Origin: Norana najaformis
Taxonomy: Eukaryota; Annelida; Clitellata; Crassiclitellata; Hormogastridae
NCBI GenBank assembly: GCA_964023275.1
Contig: OZ029929.1
Coordinates: 6,363,935 to 6,427,934 of the forward strand
Length of the DNA stretch: 64,000 nt
Direction of reading: 5' to 3'
Shown: positions 53,540 through 64,000 of the stretch, piece by piece
Layout: each line of letters begins with the position of its first letter
How positions within the stretch are numbered: the first letter of the stretch is position 1
The notes under the pieces: model-generated
Seen by the model: the letters and a program-made list of their open reading frames with translations, nothing else
What the model was told of the DNA's origin: nothing
Databases searched by the model: none
Translations under genes and position numbers: made by a program

Positions 53540-56500
53540 CTTAGAAAAGACTGTAGCAACCGTCAACGTTACAACGACCATCAACTCTTGAGCCAGAAAC
53601 TGAGGATAAATATGAAGACCTGTACACAATGGTAAAAGCGCGTCATATAATAAGCTGGACATGTACGTAGTGTTAAAAAAATTAGCAGACGATGCTATAG
53701 ACTTGTATGCAGTGGCCAAGAACAGAACAGTCTTCTGTTGCAAATACTTCTGATATTTGGCTCCCATCAGTATACATGTCAAACCAGCTAAAAACAGTAG
53801 TCGTTTAGATTGGTTAGAGAGCTATGCATGCAGCGCTTTTGTGAGGTTATGAGAGGAGCAAAAAGAATTAAATTCATACATACATATATACATACATACA
53901 TACTTACATGCATATATGCATCCATATAATACATACATACATACATACATAGATTCATACATACATACGTGCACACATCCATCCATCTAAACATACATAT
54001 ATGCATACATACAAACATCCATACATACATACAGTCACACACTTACATACATAATCCATCCATCCATCCATACATACATACATACATACATCCATATATA
54101 CGAACGTACATGCATACATACATATATACATACATACATACGTACATGTATACATACATACGTACATGCATACATACATACATGATTACATACATTCATA
54201 CATACATCCATCCATTCATACCTACATACATACATACATACATTCACAATTTCACACACATACATTCACAAATACATACATCCATCCATACATACATACA
54301 TTCACTGACCTATAGTAGCAAAGAAGAGACAACCAAAGAGGTCTCTGAGCGGTCGGACAATGTCGGACACTTCCTCAGCCAATGCTTGACTGTGAAAACT
54401 GACCACAAGACCAGCAAGGAAGCATCCAAGTTCCATGGAGACATGTAGGTGTTCCGTCACCTGCCATCACAAAAAAAACAAAGTTTAAACATTTTGCTGA
54501 AATTACGCCCTTAATGTTAAAGAAAATCAATGACAAAACTTGAAACCTAAAATAGGTAAAACCCATTTACTGTCTCTTGCTTACCATGAGGAATGCGAAG
54601 AGCAGAGACGCCAAACTGACTACGCTCAGTTCGTGATGCCGGTGTTTCTGCAATCGATCCAAGATTCGAGAGTCATGGAATCGGGAAGAAATGAACAGAA
54701 TAAAGGCGAACGCCAGAATCACTACAACAACATAGGGCAAGACAAAACAGGTTAGTGCAATGGAAAGAAAGACCCTGTAGTTACTACACTTTGGCGTTTC
54801 ACACCCTCTTATCCGCGATCGCTTCGCACCCTTTGACTCTTTATCAGTAAGTAAGTAAAGTATCCCATATCCCACAAGTCAGACTTAGGGGCGGCGCTCA
54901 TCTCCTTTTCTTGGCCCTTGAGCCGGCAATGGACGAATCCCAAGGTCCTGGACCCGGGGCCAGTGCATCGCAGGACTTGCAGTTTACTTCCCATCTTACA
55001 TCGGTACCAAATTATACTGCTTGTTGACAGAGACACGGTGTGCACAAACAACTTGGCGAGGGTCGTTATACGAAGTCGAATCCGCAACCGCATGATCATT
55101 GAGTAAACACGTTACCGATAGACCATCCTGCCGCACTTTGAACATTCCCACCACGGTAATGTAGGCATTGCCTACAGGCAAAAGGTTTTTGGAATTATAG
55201 TTTGTATGACCTGTGGTTATCAATAACAGTTACAGAAGTGCGAGCAAAAAGGTCGTTAGAATTGTGTTCTGTATGAGATTAAATAAAGGTAAATGTATAG
55301 GTTTTAAATAGCGACCGCATGGCCTCGAACCTGCTCATTTTTCCAAGGAATTTATCAGGTGAGATCCTTCACCATCGATGCTCGTTTGAATGGGAGCCAT
55401 GCCATTTAAGGTCCCCAAGCACGGACCGTATTAGCCAGAGATTTAAATATTTGAAATAAGCCACGATAGGGACGCGAACCGCGGATCCTCACGCATAGAG
55501 GCTCCTTGGCGTACAACATTTTATAGATCCACCCCTGCAAGCGAACGAGGAAACGAACAATCTAACGTAGGAACAAAGTAACGAATTAACGAGGAAACGA
55601 ACAAGCAAGCGCATCAACGAAATCCCAAATGAAAGAACGAGTGAACAGTTAAACGAAAGGACGAATAAACGAAAGAGTAAAGAATGAAAGCTTCAACGAC
55701 TAACCCATAGATACGTAGAGACAAACATAAAAGGGATCTGCTAACATCGTTGTCTGAGACTCAGCCATGTTAGGTAGAACTGCCATCATCGTTCCCATAA
55801 AAACCTTTTGAATAACAAGGACGCCGACAAGAGTGTTGCGGCAATCCAAGTGTATCTCTGAAAGACAGAAAAGCCAAGGTTTGTATGAAGGTATCTAACG
55901 AAATAAGCATTTTATAGCTTGAAGGCCTAGCAACCATAATCTACGGCTGTTTTCTACTAGGCGGACGACTTTGGCGTTCTTTTCCTCGGTACTTACTTCG
56001 GTACTTGTTAAATATTTGATCTTATCTCTCGAGTTTAATTATGCAAAGACTCGCTGCAGAATGTTCGGTGGATCTTGCTTAAGGTAATTAGACTTACGTT
56101 AATAAGCACACATTCTGTTAATTTTTTTATTAAGGTCGGGCATCAATAACATCCACTCTAGGCCTAATGAACAGAAGCCTTAGCTAATCTGCATGCTGGC
56201 CATAAAGAAGATTTTGATCATAAAAATGCATTCTTTTATTACGATTTCACATGAAGCGACCATTGATTGATGACTTGGGCATTGTGATAAAGGCGCTGTA
56301 GAAGTCAATAGTAGGCGACGGGCTTCAAGTATGAATCCCGCAGATATATGAGTGGATAGTGCTTGCTTTGTTGAGCGATAAAATCTAGCTTTGACCGAAA
56401 ATATTTAGGTTATAACGAACCTTTGAACTGGTAATTGTTTATTCATTGACCGCATCGGTTATATATGTGAACGTTGTTTAATAATACCTTCTTTGATCGT

Positions 56501-59500
56501 AGGCTCTTTGGGCCATATTGGGCCAAATCTGGCCACCAGTGACCCGTCTGGGAGTTAGAATTATAGGCAGCCCCTGGTATAAAACCAGTATTGCTAATCA
56601 TAGAAGGGATTATACCAGCTCAAAATGACAAAATCATCTGTCGACCGCAAACCGCTTCCTTGAACCTCCAAGCCTTCCTTTACCACTATGTAGGAAAACT
56701 TAGTCCGCTACCTTTTGGTGTTATACCTGCTTCCGTTGTGCTGCATGTTGAACCAAGAAACCGGAAGACAAGCGAGGAACTGGAGAGGGAGAGGCACGAG
56801 GCAACAAAGACGCATTCGCTGACGGAGACATTCCACGGAAGACCAAGCAGCAGAGCCAGAACGGAAAGAAGAACCGTCGTAAACAGAGTACTCAGAGCAG
56901 ATACTTTGAAAACCTGTTCAACAATGCAGTGTACTATAATGTAATGTATTCTTCTTCTTCTTCTTCTTCTGCCTCCTCCTCCTTCCCCTTCGTCTTCCTC
57001 TTCGTACTTCTCCTCCTCCTCCTCCTTATCATCATCATCATCGTCGTTATTATTGGGCCTATAGGCATTTTAGTTTAATGGCCCTTAGAGCCTGCCTGGG
57101 ATATCAAGGACTTGCTCGTTAATGTAGTGTAATGTAATGCAATGTAACGTAGCGTAATTTAACGTAACGTTGTGTAACCAAGTAAGTAAGTAACATGTTA
57201 TGCAATGCTATGCAACGTGTCTTTGCTGCGATCAAGTAATGAACAGGTGAACTGGTTACCACAGACCCAATCAGAATATGACTGCAGTAGGTAGCTGCGT
57301 GGTGCAGGTCATGCTGTATGTAAAGTGTGAACAAAAGGTTGTTGGAATTATAGTTTGTTTGATCTATGGTTATCAGTAACAGTTACAGAAGTGAGAGCAA
57401 AAAAGGTCGTTAGAATTGTGATCTGCATGAGATTTAAATAAACGTAACTGTATAAGTTTTATATAGCGACCGTATGGCCTCGACCTTGCTCATTTTTGCC
57501 ATAAATTTATCGTGTGAGATCCTTCACCACCGCTGCCCGTTTGAATGGGAGCCACGCCATTTAAGTTCCCCGTGCATGGACCGTACTAGCCGGAGATTCA
57601 AATCTCTGAAATAAGCCACGTTCGGGACGCGAACCGCAGATCCTCACGCAAAGAGGCTCTTTGGAACACGCATTTACCGATGCAGTTAACTAGATTATTT
57701 TTGGCTTTCGTTAACAGCTACAGAAGTGTGGAAAAAGGGACAGGCGGTTCACACCTAGCAGCTGAACGAAGTGCTTTAAGGCTCAACAGCCGATTAAATC
57801 AATTAACTGGTGAGAAGGGTGATAAAAATTTCACACCTTTTTAGCAGCACTGGTGGAAAATTCCAATCCACCTGTGAATAAAATTAAGAAGATGCCGAAT
57901 TCTCCGAACGTCTCCACCTGAACGATGCACTGCAAAAGTCGACAGCAATCATTTACTCAACACATGGATTCTTCAAGAGATTATGATTTTGATTACGATT
58001 TCACTTGAAACGACGATCGATTGATTCCTTAGGCATCATGATAACGGCGCTACAGAAGTCACTAGATTATAATTATTAGACTGGACTCTATATTACATCG
58101 AGTAGTCTCTCTTCGACGGTTAATCCGGCGAAGCTTAGTTTTGCAGATATTTTCTCAAAGAACTCTAAAATAGGCCTACACAAGTCTTACACGAGGCTGA
58201 GATCGGAGTCTTATGTAAAGACAGCTTCAGGGGCACTCATAAAATGTGCTATACAAATTTTTCATAAGGTTACATTAACCATTGCAAAGGATATACCAAC
58301 AAACTGCCTATGGCTTAGCCTTTCAATAAATCTACAGTAGAATTTTGTTTTTCTTTGGGTGAATCAATAATAACGATTATGATTCATAAGTGAATGGTTC
58401 TTTTGTTTGTTTTCTTTGAGTGAATCAATAATAACCGTTATGATTCACGAGTGAATGGTTCATTTGTTCAATAATTCGCTAATTCTTTCGTTCGATCAGT
58501 CTGTAAGTAGGTCAGACTGTCAGTATTTTCTAAATTCATTTCAAGCGCCCTTGTCTCGAGTCTTTGCTTACGACGCCAATTAAGTTGTCTGAATAATAAT
58601 AATAATAATAATATAATTAAATATAACAACAATAAAAATAATGCACCTTTTTTACCAAGCTAAACGTTGACAGACTAGTTACTCCAGAACAACGCTCCCC
58701 TAATCGTTCTACTAATAGTAAGAGTAATAGTAGTAGTAGTCATGTCATCATCATCATCGTCATCATCATCATAGTGAACTGAATCGCAGGTCTACTTGGA
58801 TGCGGCTGAAAACGGCAGGTCCTAGGATCATTCCGCTGAAGACGTAGCCAAGGACTGACGGAAGATGAAGGTTGGAGCAGATCCATCCACTTACAGTAGC
58901 CACCGTCCACAGTAGAATCAGATCCTAGAATAAAGATAATGTATGTGTAGGTATGTATGCGTGTATCTCGACATTTGTATAGCGCCCTTCGACGGCTCCT
59001 CACAGGCCGTGGAATCAGACTATCACTGGAGACTTTAACACATTCCTTATCAACATATCCTTCGACTGCTGAATGCACTAGTGAAAGTTCAGCATCTTTT
59101 TTCGACCTCGAATAGTGCTATATAAATTGTATTATTATTATTATTATTATTATTACTATTATTATTATTGTTATTGTTGTTGTTGTTCGTTTAGCTCTAA
59201 TTTTAATGTCCTTAACTAAATAGTGACAATAATTGGATACCTGGCGGATAACTATAATATGTAGTTACCTGTATGAGATATCGGTCGTCTTGTGGCATTG
59301 TGGAATCTTTTCCTCTTGCCAAAACAAACTGATTCTCATTGGAATCAATCAATCGAACAGGAACGGATTGAGCCTTCCGACCTCCTCCCACTTCCTGACG
59401 ATTTCGATCGTACGGAACCCGAATCACAGTTTCAATATCCAAACCATTAGCCTATAATACGAAGCCATATAAGTGCATATAGTCTGCATACCAAACAGCC

Positions 59501-62046
59501 ATCGACCTATAACCTGAATCCATTCTTGGCTCTGCTCCCTTTTACCTCATTGACTTCTGTACTTGGTCTCCTCGTAGCCGGGCCGTAGCATCCTTCGCTC
59601 GGCCACTCAGGATCCCCTGTTTGTCCCTCGAATGCGCACCGCTACTGCCCAGTCCAGAAGCTTCGCCTACCTTGGGCCCACTTGCTGGAATCGTCTCCCT
59701 CGAGAACTGCGACTTGAGCTCCTTTCTCTCCCCCTCTCAGTGTTCCGCAGGCGCCTGAAGACTGTACTGTTTAACAGTGATTTTACTCCTTCGGGTCGGA
59801 AGCACCTCTGTTGAGTTTATCCTCTAGGAGGCGCTTTATAAATCTCAAATTACAATTACAATTATAATTCACATAAAACACATTCAGACACAGAGTTAGC
59901 AAATGAGCTCATGCACACATAAATACATGCATGTATCAAATTCATACATACATGCATGCATCCCGCAAACAAACAAGCATACATACATACATACATATAG
60001 ACACGCATACATACACATACAAACATACATACATGCATACATTCATGCATCCATCCATAAATACATACGTACGTACATACATATGCATGCACCCCATAGA
60101 ATCACCGAAAAATAATTAGGGCTAAAATTATTAGGGGCGCCAGAAAAAAGAACTGTAAAAACATTATCGATAGCTGCCAGTTTTTGGCGAGGCCAGTATC
60201 ATTTGATTGCGAAATAGTCTGGAGTCATTACACATGTAATGTAATGTAATGTAATGACGACAATTTATATAACATCGTAAGTGTCAGGCTACTTCTAGCG
60301 TGCTTTACAATGTCAAAAGTCAGCCCAAGTACTAAGAGTTATGCAGTAAATAGAATTTCTGCTGCTTTTCAAAAACAGGTCGACACTTTTTGACTCCTGA
60401 ATGGATGCCGAAAGGCTGTTCCAGGCACGCGGGCCAGCGACCCGAAAGGCCCGATCACCCATTCTAGTCTTAGATGGTACACGGGCCCATTAGTAACAAT
60501 CAGTTGGCAGGGTTACATCGTATACTGTCATAGTGGCGCTACATAAGTTCTTTGAGTGTAAATCAATGCCTACGTGTACGGATTCGTTTGTGTGAACGGC
60601 GTCCTTGAAGATGTGTTCGTCGACCTTGGCCTCAAGGTCATCTGCTACGTTGGACACTTCGTGCAGGAAGTCATCGATGACGCCTTTGACGTGTGTGTGA
60701 TTTACCTTCTGCATGTTCTCCTGCAGACCACAATAAACTCTTCCTTATGGCCGTCGAAATTCATCATAGTCATCGTTATAGTTGCAATCACCATAATCAT
60801 CGTCGTCGTAATCATCATCATTTCTGTCGTCGCCGTCGTAGTTGTTATCATTATCGTCACATTTTAAAATTAGTTGGCCGTTGTTATTAATGCTAATGTT
60901 TTCAAGACCATGATCATTGCCAGGAGGGCGATATCAGATTCATTATCCTCATTGTTATGATATGATTTTCAAGACGTTCCCAGTCCGGAACAGAGTGAAT
61001 TGAACTCTTTAGCACATTGCTCTATATTACCAAGTATGTGAAGCCACATCTACTCTTAGTTAGACAAAAGTGTCTGAATTCGTGCCTCAGATTCAGATTT
61101 ACTGATCTTGTGCGCGTAATAAATGCCAAATAATACTAATAATAATTATGTTGCGACTATTTTCTTATGTGGCTACCACTACATGAGATGAAGGTCTCTG
61201 TTTCTGTTATGTTTACACTACAGAGTTATGTAGCTACCTCTACCGCTAGTTAGATGTAGTTGTTTCTGTCATGCTGCAACTATCTTGTTATGTAGCTACC
61301 ACTAAGTGAGATTGATATCACTGTTCCCATCACGTTTCAATACATAATTATGTAGCTACCGCTACTGCTAGTAAGACATCACAGTTTCTGACATACCGCA
61401 ACTATTCTGCTATGTAACTAACACCATTCTAAGTAAACTGCGCTGCTTCCGTTATATTACATAACTGGCCAGTGTTTTGGACAGACGCGGGTGATGTCCA
61501 TACCTCGGCCTTGACTAGAGCAATATACTCCTCCTCTTCTTTGAGCGTCGCATGCCGCAGAGCGTCCAGCCTCTTCCAGGCGTTTCCCGTCAGACTTAGA
61601 ACGCTGCTGTAGTCTCCGCCACTGAGCACGTCCTCCAGCCACCGGATCGACTGCCAGATCATCGACTCCGTCTCGTCCAGCTCCTGCACGAGAATCCGAA
61701 GGGCGTCCGCCTGCAGGTGGCGCATTGGTCTTCGGTGCGAGTCCGTTTCGTCGTCCGGCTCCAGCTCCCCGATTCGCTTCTCAATCCGGCGAATTGCCAT
61801 CGTCTTCTTCTGGATGAGTACGGTCAGCTTCTGGCAGGTCCTGTAGTCCCAGACCACCTGTCGCTGTTTAGCTCGAGGAACGCCCCCGCCGCCGCCACCT
61901 GCAGCTGTCGCAGCCTGTGGCATCGCACGCGAACTGATCCGTCTGACGTCATAACTGATGACGTCATCCTTGGCCCTGTCAGGCCTTTCAAGGGACGCAG
62001 TGAATAGGGACGAAAGCACAAGAATGAGCGTAACCAGAAACTGCAT
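53540..62046 (-). CDS. TMCO3: TMCO3 homologue: CPA2-type cation/proton antiporter with coiled coil
   Basis: Exons in gene order: 62,046-61,504 (signal peptide MQFLVTLILVLSSLFTA, then coiled coil); 60,720-60,580 (GVIDDFLHEVSNVADDLEAK); 59,451-59,269 (LIDSNENQFVLARGKDSTMP); 58,924-58,796 (first transport helix, SGWICSNLHLPSVLGYVFSG then MILGP); 57,917-57,837 (VETFGEFGIFLILFTGGLEF); 55,857-55,705 (TLVGVLVIQKVFMGTMMAVL); 54,721-54,585; 54,460-54,310 (HVSMELGCFLAGLVV); and 53,619-53,540 (GLHIYPQFLAQELMVVV). All have GT-AG sites and adjoining exons agree in phase. A 97-nt candidate at 57,313-57,217 (ILIGSVVTSSPVHYLIAA) would supply part of the missing core in the right phase. The helix before it and the C-terminal exons were not found. 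The block order equals that of vertebrate TMCO3, a probable membrane Na+/H+ exchanger. Lys replaces the usual Asp after Gln in VIQKV. Confidence 0.88.
53865..54308. repeat. Long CATA microsatellite in TMCO3 intron
   Basis: About 440 bp of ACATACAT with TCCA and ACGT interruptions. It begins directly beyond the 54,310 exon donor. ORFs in it (Tyr/Val/Met/Cys or Ile/His/Thr) are repeat artefacts. Confidence 0.95.
54845..55135 (-). repeat. tRNA-derived SINE, family S2 (reversed)
   Basis: Full-length relative of the 1.6 kb copy: AGTAAGTAAAGTATCC tail, GGACGAATCCCAAGGTCC body, and the B box as GTCGAATCCGC on the + strand near 55,075. It lies in a TMCO3 intron. Confidence 0.85.
55193..55505 (-). 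repeat. SINE family S1 plus shared flank, copy 1
   Basis: S1 occupies about 55,275-55,505. The 80 bases before it (GGAATTATAGTTTGTATGAC...) are also present before the S1 copy at 57.43 kb. Confidence 0.8.
55510..55700. other. Degenerate ACGAA-rich tandem sequence
   Basis: Repeated GAACGAGGAAACGAACAA-like motifs (55,535-55,685), an irregular short-period repeat in a TMCO3 intron. Confidence 0.6.
56225..56315 (-). repeat. LINE tail family T1 (reversed)
   Basis: TTACGATTTCACATGAAGCG, GATTGATGACTTGGGCATTG, then GGCGCTGTAGAAGTCAATAG matches 57,985-58,070 and, reversed, 13.03 and 42.19 kb. Confidence 0.65.
56320..56945. other. TMCO3 intron, no exon recognised
   Basis: Contains an Arg/Glu-rich open frame at 56,591-56,944 (+) that looks like decayed LINE C-terminus (TSEELERERHEATK). 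No supported gene. Confidence 0.4.
56950..57050. repeat. TTC/TCC microsatellite
   Basis: TTCTTCTTCTTC and CCTCCTCCTCC runs followed by ATCATCATC. Confidence 0.9.
57335..57690 (-). repeat. SINE family S1 plus shared flank, copy 2
   Basis: S1 at about 57,430-57,690 with intact GGTTCGCGTCCC B box (reverse strand), preceded by the same 80-base flank as the 55.2 kb copy. Confidence 0.85.
57980..58080 (-). repeat. LINE tail family T1 (reversed)
   Basis: TTATGATTTTGATTACGATT, TCACTTGAAACGACGATCGA and GGCGCTACAGAAGTCACTAG, as in the other T1 copies. Confidence 0.7.
58085..58735. other. TMCO3 intron, no exon recognised
   Basis: AT-rich, with an AATAAT run near 58,590-58,620 and a near-duplicated 60-base stretch (GAGTGAATGGTTC at about 58,390 and 58,450). 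Confidence 0.45.
59130..59190. repeat. TTA/TTG microsatellite in TMCO3 intron
   Basis: ATTATTATTATT followed by GTTGTTGTTGTT. Confidence 0.9.
59530..59870 (+). mobile_element. L2/CR1-like LINE 3' end
   Basis: Encodes MRTATAQSRSFAYLGPTCWN and RLPRELRLELLSLPLSVFRR to a stop, close to the C-terminus of the 21-22.6 kb LINE. A 3' UTR with tandem ATTACA repeats ends at about 59,868. The copy is 5'-truncated. Confidence 0.88.
59885..60095. repeat. CATA/CATG microsatellite in TMCO3 intron
   Basis: Imperfect ACATACATGCATACAT tract. Confidence 0.92.
60236..60485 (-). mobile_element. L2/CR1-like LINE 3' end with CATTA tail
   Basis: The reverse strand reads GDRAFRVAGPRAWNSL and SIQESKSVDLF, then a 3' UTR ending in tandem CATTACATTA at 60,236-60,256. 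The 3' UTR is nearly identical to 35,284-35,460. Confidence 0.85.
60890..61430. other. TMCO3 intron 1 with loosely repeated 70-base motif
   Basis: TTATGTAGCTACC with CACTACTAG/GTTAGA-like context recurs at about 61,165, 61,225, 61,290, 61,345 and 61,410, an old irregular tandem array. No coding content. Confidence 0.55.
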
Positions 62047-62164
62047 CTCATCTCAACGGATCAGCATAAGACCTGCGTGAAAAATACCAATAGACTTGCA
62101 AATACAATCGCTTGTGACTAGGCCAGATACAAACATACCTTTTATTGTGGCATGACCAGTGCAT

Positions 62165-62540
62165 GTCACTCTTAAAAGTATATATGTACGCAGACATACA
62201 TACATGTATTATTCACAGATGTATGTTTGTATGTATGTATGCTAGTATGTGTATGTATGTGTATGTATGTACGTATGTATGACATGTATGACGTATGTAT
62301 GTAAGTATATATGATATACATACATACATACTAGCATACATACATACATCCGTGCATAATACATGTATGTACGTACGTACGTATGGATATATGTATGTAT
62401 GTATGTATGATATACATACATACATACTAGCATACATACATACATACATAAATACATACATCATACATACTATGTATGTATGTATGTATGTATGTATGTA
62501 CGTACATATGGATGTATGTGTATGTATGTACGTAGCTGTG
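62165..62540. repeat. TATG/CATA microsatellite with inverted symmetry
   Basis: TATG runs and CATA runs alternate (62,215-62,315, 62,315-62,350, 62,380-62,415, 62,415-62,460, 62,470-62,530), so adjacent blocks can pair as hairpins. Confidence 0.92.
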
Positions 62541-62544
62541 CCAG

Positions 62545-62875
62545 TCGAATTTTCGACTGAAGCGCACAGCTGACAAACTGGGTTGAACTACGTTGCCAAC
62601 TTTCCATAATTTTGTTCTCGAACTAGGTTATCAACTTAGTTCAATACTGTTCTTGTTGTAAATCAATTAAAGGCTATCGATTGTACTCCAAACTAAATGT
62701 ATCTAGGCAGGGCGGAATTTGAATAGGCCTAATTATGTGGCTATGTTTACAATAGAATAGGTTGTTTGAAGTCGTTTAGAATAATACAAAATGTATTTTC
62801 AATATTTCTGACAATCTAATATATTAATCTTTAATTTAAGGCATCCAATCGGGTGTAACTAGCGAGAAAGAACAT
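62545..62875. other. Non-coding upstream of TMCO3
   Basis: No gene seen. The TMCO3 promoter is expected between here and 62,046 but no core element was recognised. Confidence 0.4.
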
Positions 62876-62879
62876 CAAG

Positions 62880-63070
62880 AAATCGCTACCCTAATCTAAT
62901 CCAAGCTGGTTCAGTCTAAGCTTATCTGGTCTCATCTAAGATGAGTCGATCTAATCTAATCTATTTTGACCTGATCTAAATTGATCTAAGCAATGATCTT
63001 ATCTGGTATAATCTGATCTTATCCTGCTCTAGATTATACCAGATAAGATCAGGTTAAGATCAGATTATAT
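62880..63070. repeat. TCTAA-type repeat containing a 21-bp hairpin
   Basis: Irregular CTAATCTAAT/GATCTAA repeats. Arms at 62,994-63,014 and 63,031-63,051 are exact reverse complements around a 16-base loop. Confidence 0.9.
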
Positions 63071-63730
63071 CACTCGACGATGACGACGACGACAATGACG
63101 ATGGGCACAAGAATGAAGACGACGACGACGACTATAATGATGACGATGATGACGAAGCTGATAATATTACTTACAACACGACTCATTGAAGAAGTAAATC
63201 CACCTGGTTGCGAGCAGATCTATTCCATTCCCGAAAACACAGATCACGGTTGAGAAAGTAAGTAAGCTACGTGATTTATGTAGCTCTAAACGGCAAATCC
63301 TTTTAATACGTGGCCATTCAAGTTACCTATAGTAATGTTGGAATGTCACGTCAATGACGACACAGTCCTGAATGTGCTCGATGACTGGCTGTCTACGCCT
63401 GTAAGCCCAACAACCTGCGCTAGGTCTATTTCGCAGGCCTACAAGGCCTATAACTGCAGGAGAAACTAGGGCACGAAGGCCTAAAACGTGTATATCGATC
63501 AGCAGTGTTTAAACTATTGACTGATTCGATAAATAAATAAAATATAGCTCACGCATTAATAATATTACCCGTGACATGTAAGCTACCTACGGTCTCTTGG
63601 CATTTATACACGGATCTCTACGTAACAGCAACTGGACTGATCGATGGCCGTCTAGAGATTCTTCTCTAGTAGGCTAGTAACTGCACCCAAAACCAAACCA
63701 TAGAATAGTGCAAAACTGACCGGCCACAGC
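63071..63730. other. Non-coding, GAC triplet repeat, no gene seen
   Basis: ATGACGACGACGAC tract at about 63,078-63,160. The rest is unremarkable. Confidence 0.45.
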
Positions 63731-63734
63731 TAAG

Positions 63735-63960
63735 TAAATTGTAAATTGTACACGTTTTTCTATAGCGACCGTATGGCCTCGACTCGATCGGTGAGGTCCT
63801 TCACCATTGCTACACGCCATTTAAGGTCCCCATGCACGGACCTTGCTAGCTCGATATTCAAATCTCTGGAATAAGCCACGACCGGGACGCGAACCGGGGA
63901 TCCTCACGCACAGAGGCTTCCTTGGCGTACAGACCGCTTGGTTGAGAGCTCGCCTTGACA
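63735..63960 (-). repeat. tRNA-derived SINE, family S1 (reversed)
   Basis: TATAGCGACCGTATGGCCTC end, GGTCCTTCACCATTGCTACA body, and the CGGGACGCGAACCGGGGATC head. An internal deletion removes the GCTCATTTTTC segment found in other copies. Confidence 0.85.
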
Positions 63961-64000
63961 CATGGATTCGAGCTTCCTCTGTAGAAGCAGCTACTGAGTC

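Noticed and set aside
53788..54448. ORFs rich in Ile-His-Thr or Met-Tyr-Val-Cys at 53.8-54.4, 59.9-60.1 and 62.2-62.6 kb
   Set aside because: Translations of CATA/TATG microsatellites, open in all frames.
60574..60890. 97-codon + strand ORF
   Set aside because: The reverse strand carries a TMCO3 exon here with correct splice sites and phase; the + strand ORF runs on into a TCA-rich repeat.

Overview
The window is animal nuclear DNA. Genes are split by GT-AG introns, CpG is thin, and most of the sequence is intron or intergenic space full of decayed L2/CR1-like and RTE-like LINEs, tRNA-derived SINEs, small TIR elements and tetranucleotide microsatellites. Homologues of motile-cilium proteins (RSPH1, CCDC34) and a local array of intronless rhodopsin-class receptors suggest an invertebrate with motile cilia. 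The phylum cannot be fixed from the sequence.

Left third (1-28 kb). Bases 1-10.7 kb hold no confident coding exon. The stretch is AT-rich, carries LINE, SINE and MITE remnants, and has an AATAAA near 8.86 kb that may end an upstream + strand transcript. A four-exon CCDC34 homologue (385 aa, all phases agree) runs from 10,766 to 15,123. After several TE remnants, including an L2-like reverse transcriptase with no internal stop (21.0-22.6 kb, - strand), three phase-compatible exons (22,958-25,813) encode the C-terminal part of a degenerate AAA+-like protein.

Middle (28-51 kb). Three related single-exon 7TM receptor genes lie on the - strand (28.7-30.6, 31.8-33.4 and 43.8-45.5 kb). The second and third are near-identical, being carried in a segmental duplication (31.09-34.65 kb copied at 43.10-46.64 kb). 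A second duplicated block carries the first two recognised RSPH1 exons (36.79-37.56 kb and 47.83-48.60 kb). Copy A belongs to an eight-exon RSPH1 homologue (36,881-41,321) whose C-terminal exon is a 36-bp minisatellite encoding about 19 acidic 12-residue repeats. Copy B is an incomplete duplicate. At 49.0-51.2 kb an intact 565-codon ORF of unknown function lies between roughly 50-bp inverted terminal repeats, with a TATA/CRE-type promoter inside the element. It looks like a complete DNA transposon with an unassigned transposase.

Right third (51-64 kb). A TMCO3 homologue (CPA2-type cation/proton antiporter with signal peptide and coiled coil) is on the - strand from 62,046 down to at least 53,540. 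Nine exons are well supported and one is tentative. Part of the transport core and the C-terminus was not found, and a normally acidic position is lysine. Its introns hold SINEs and long CATA/TATG microsatellites.

The genes do not form an operon or an obvious pathway. RSPH1 and CCDC34 both serve cilia or flagella, the receptors are a tandemly expanded family, and the rest is mobile DNA.
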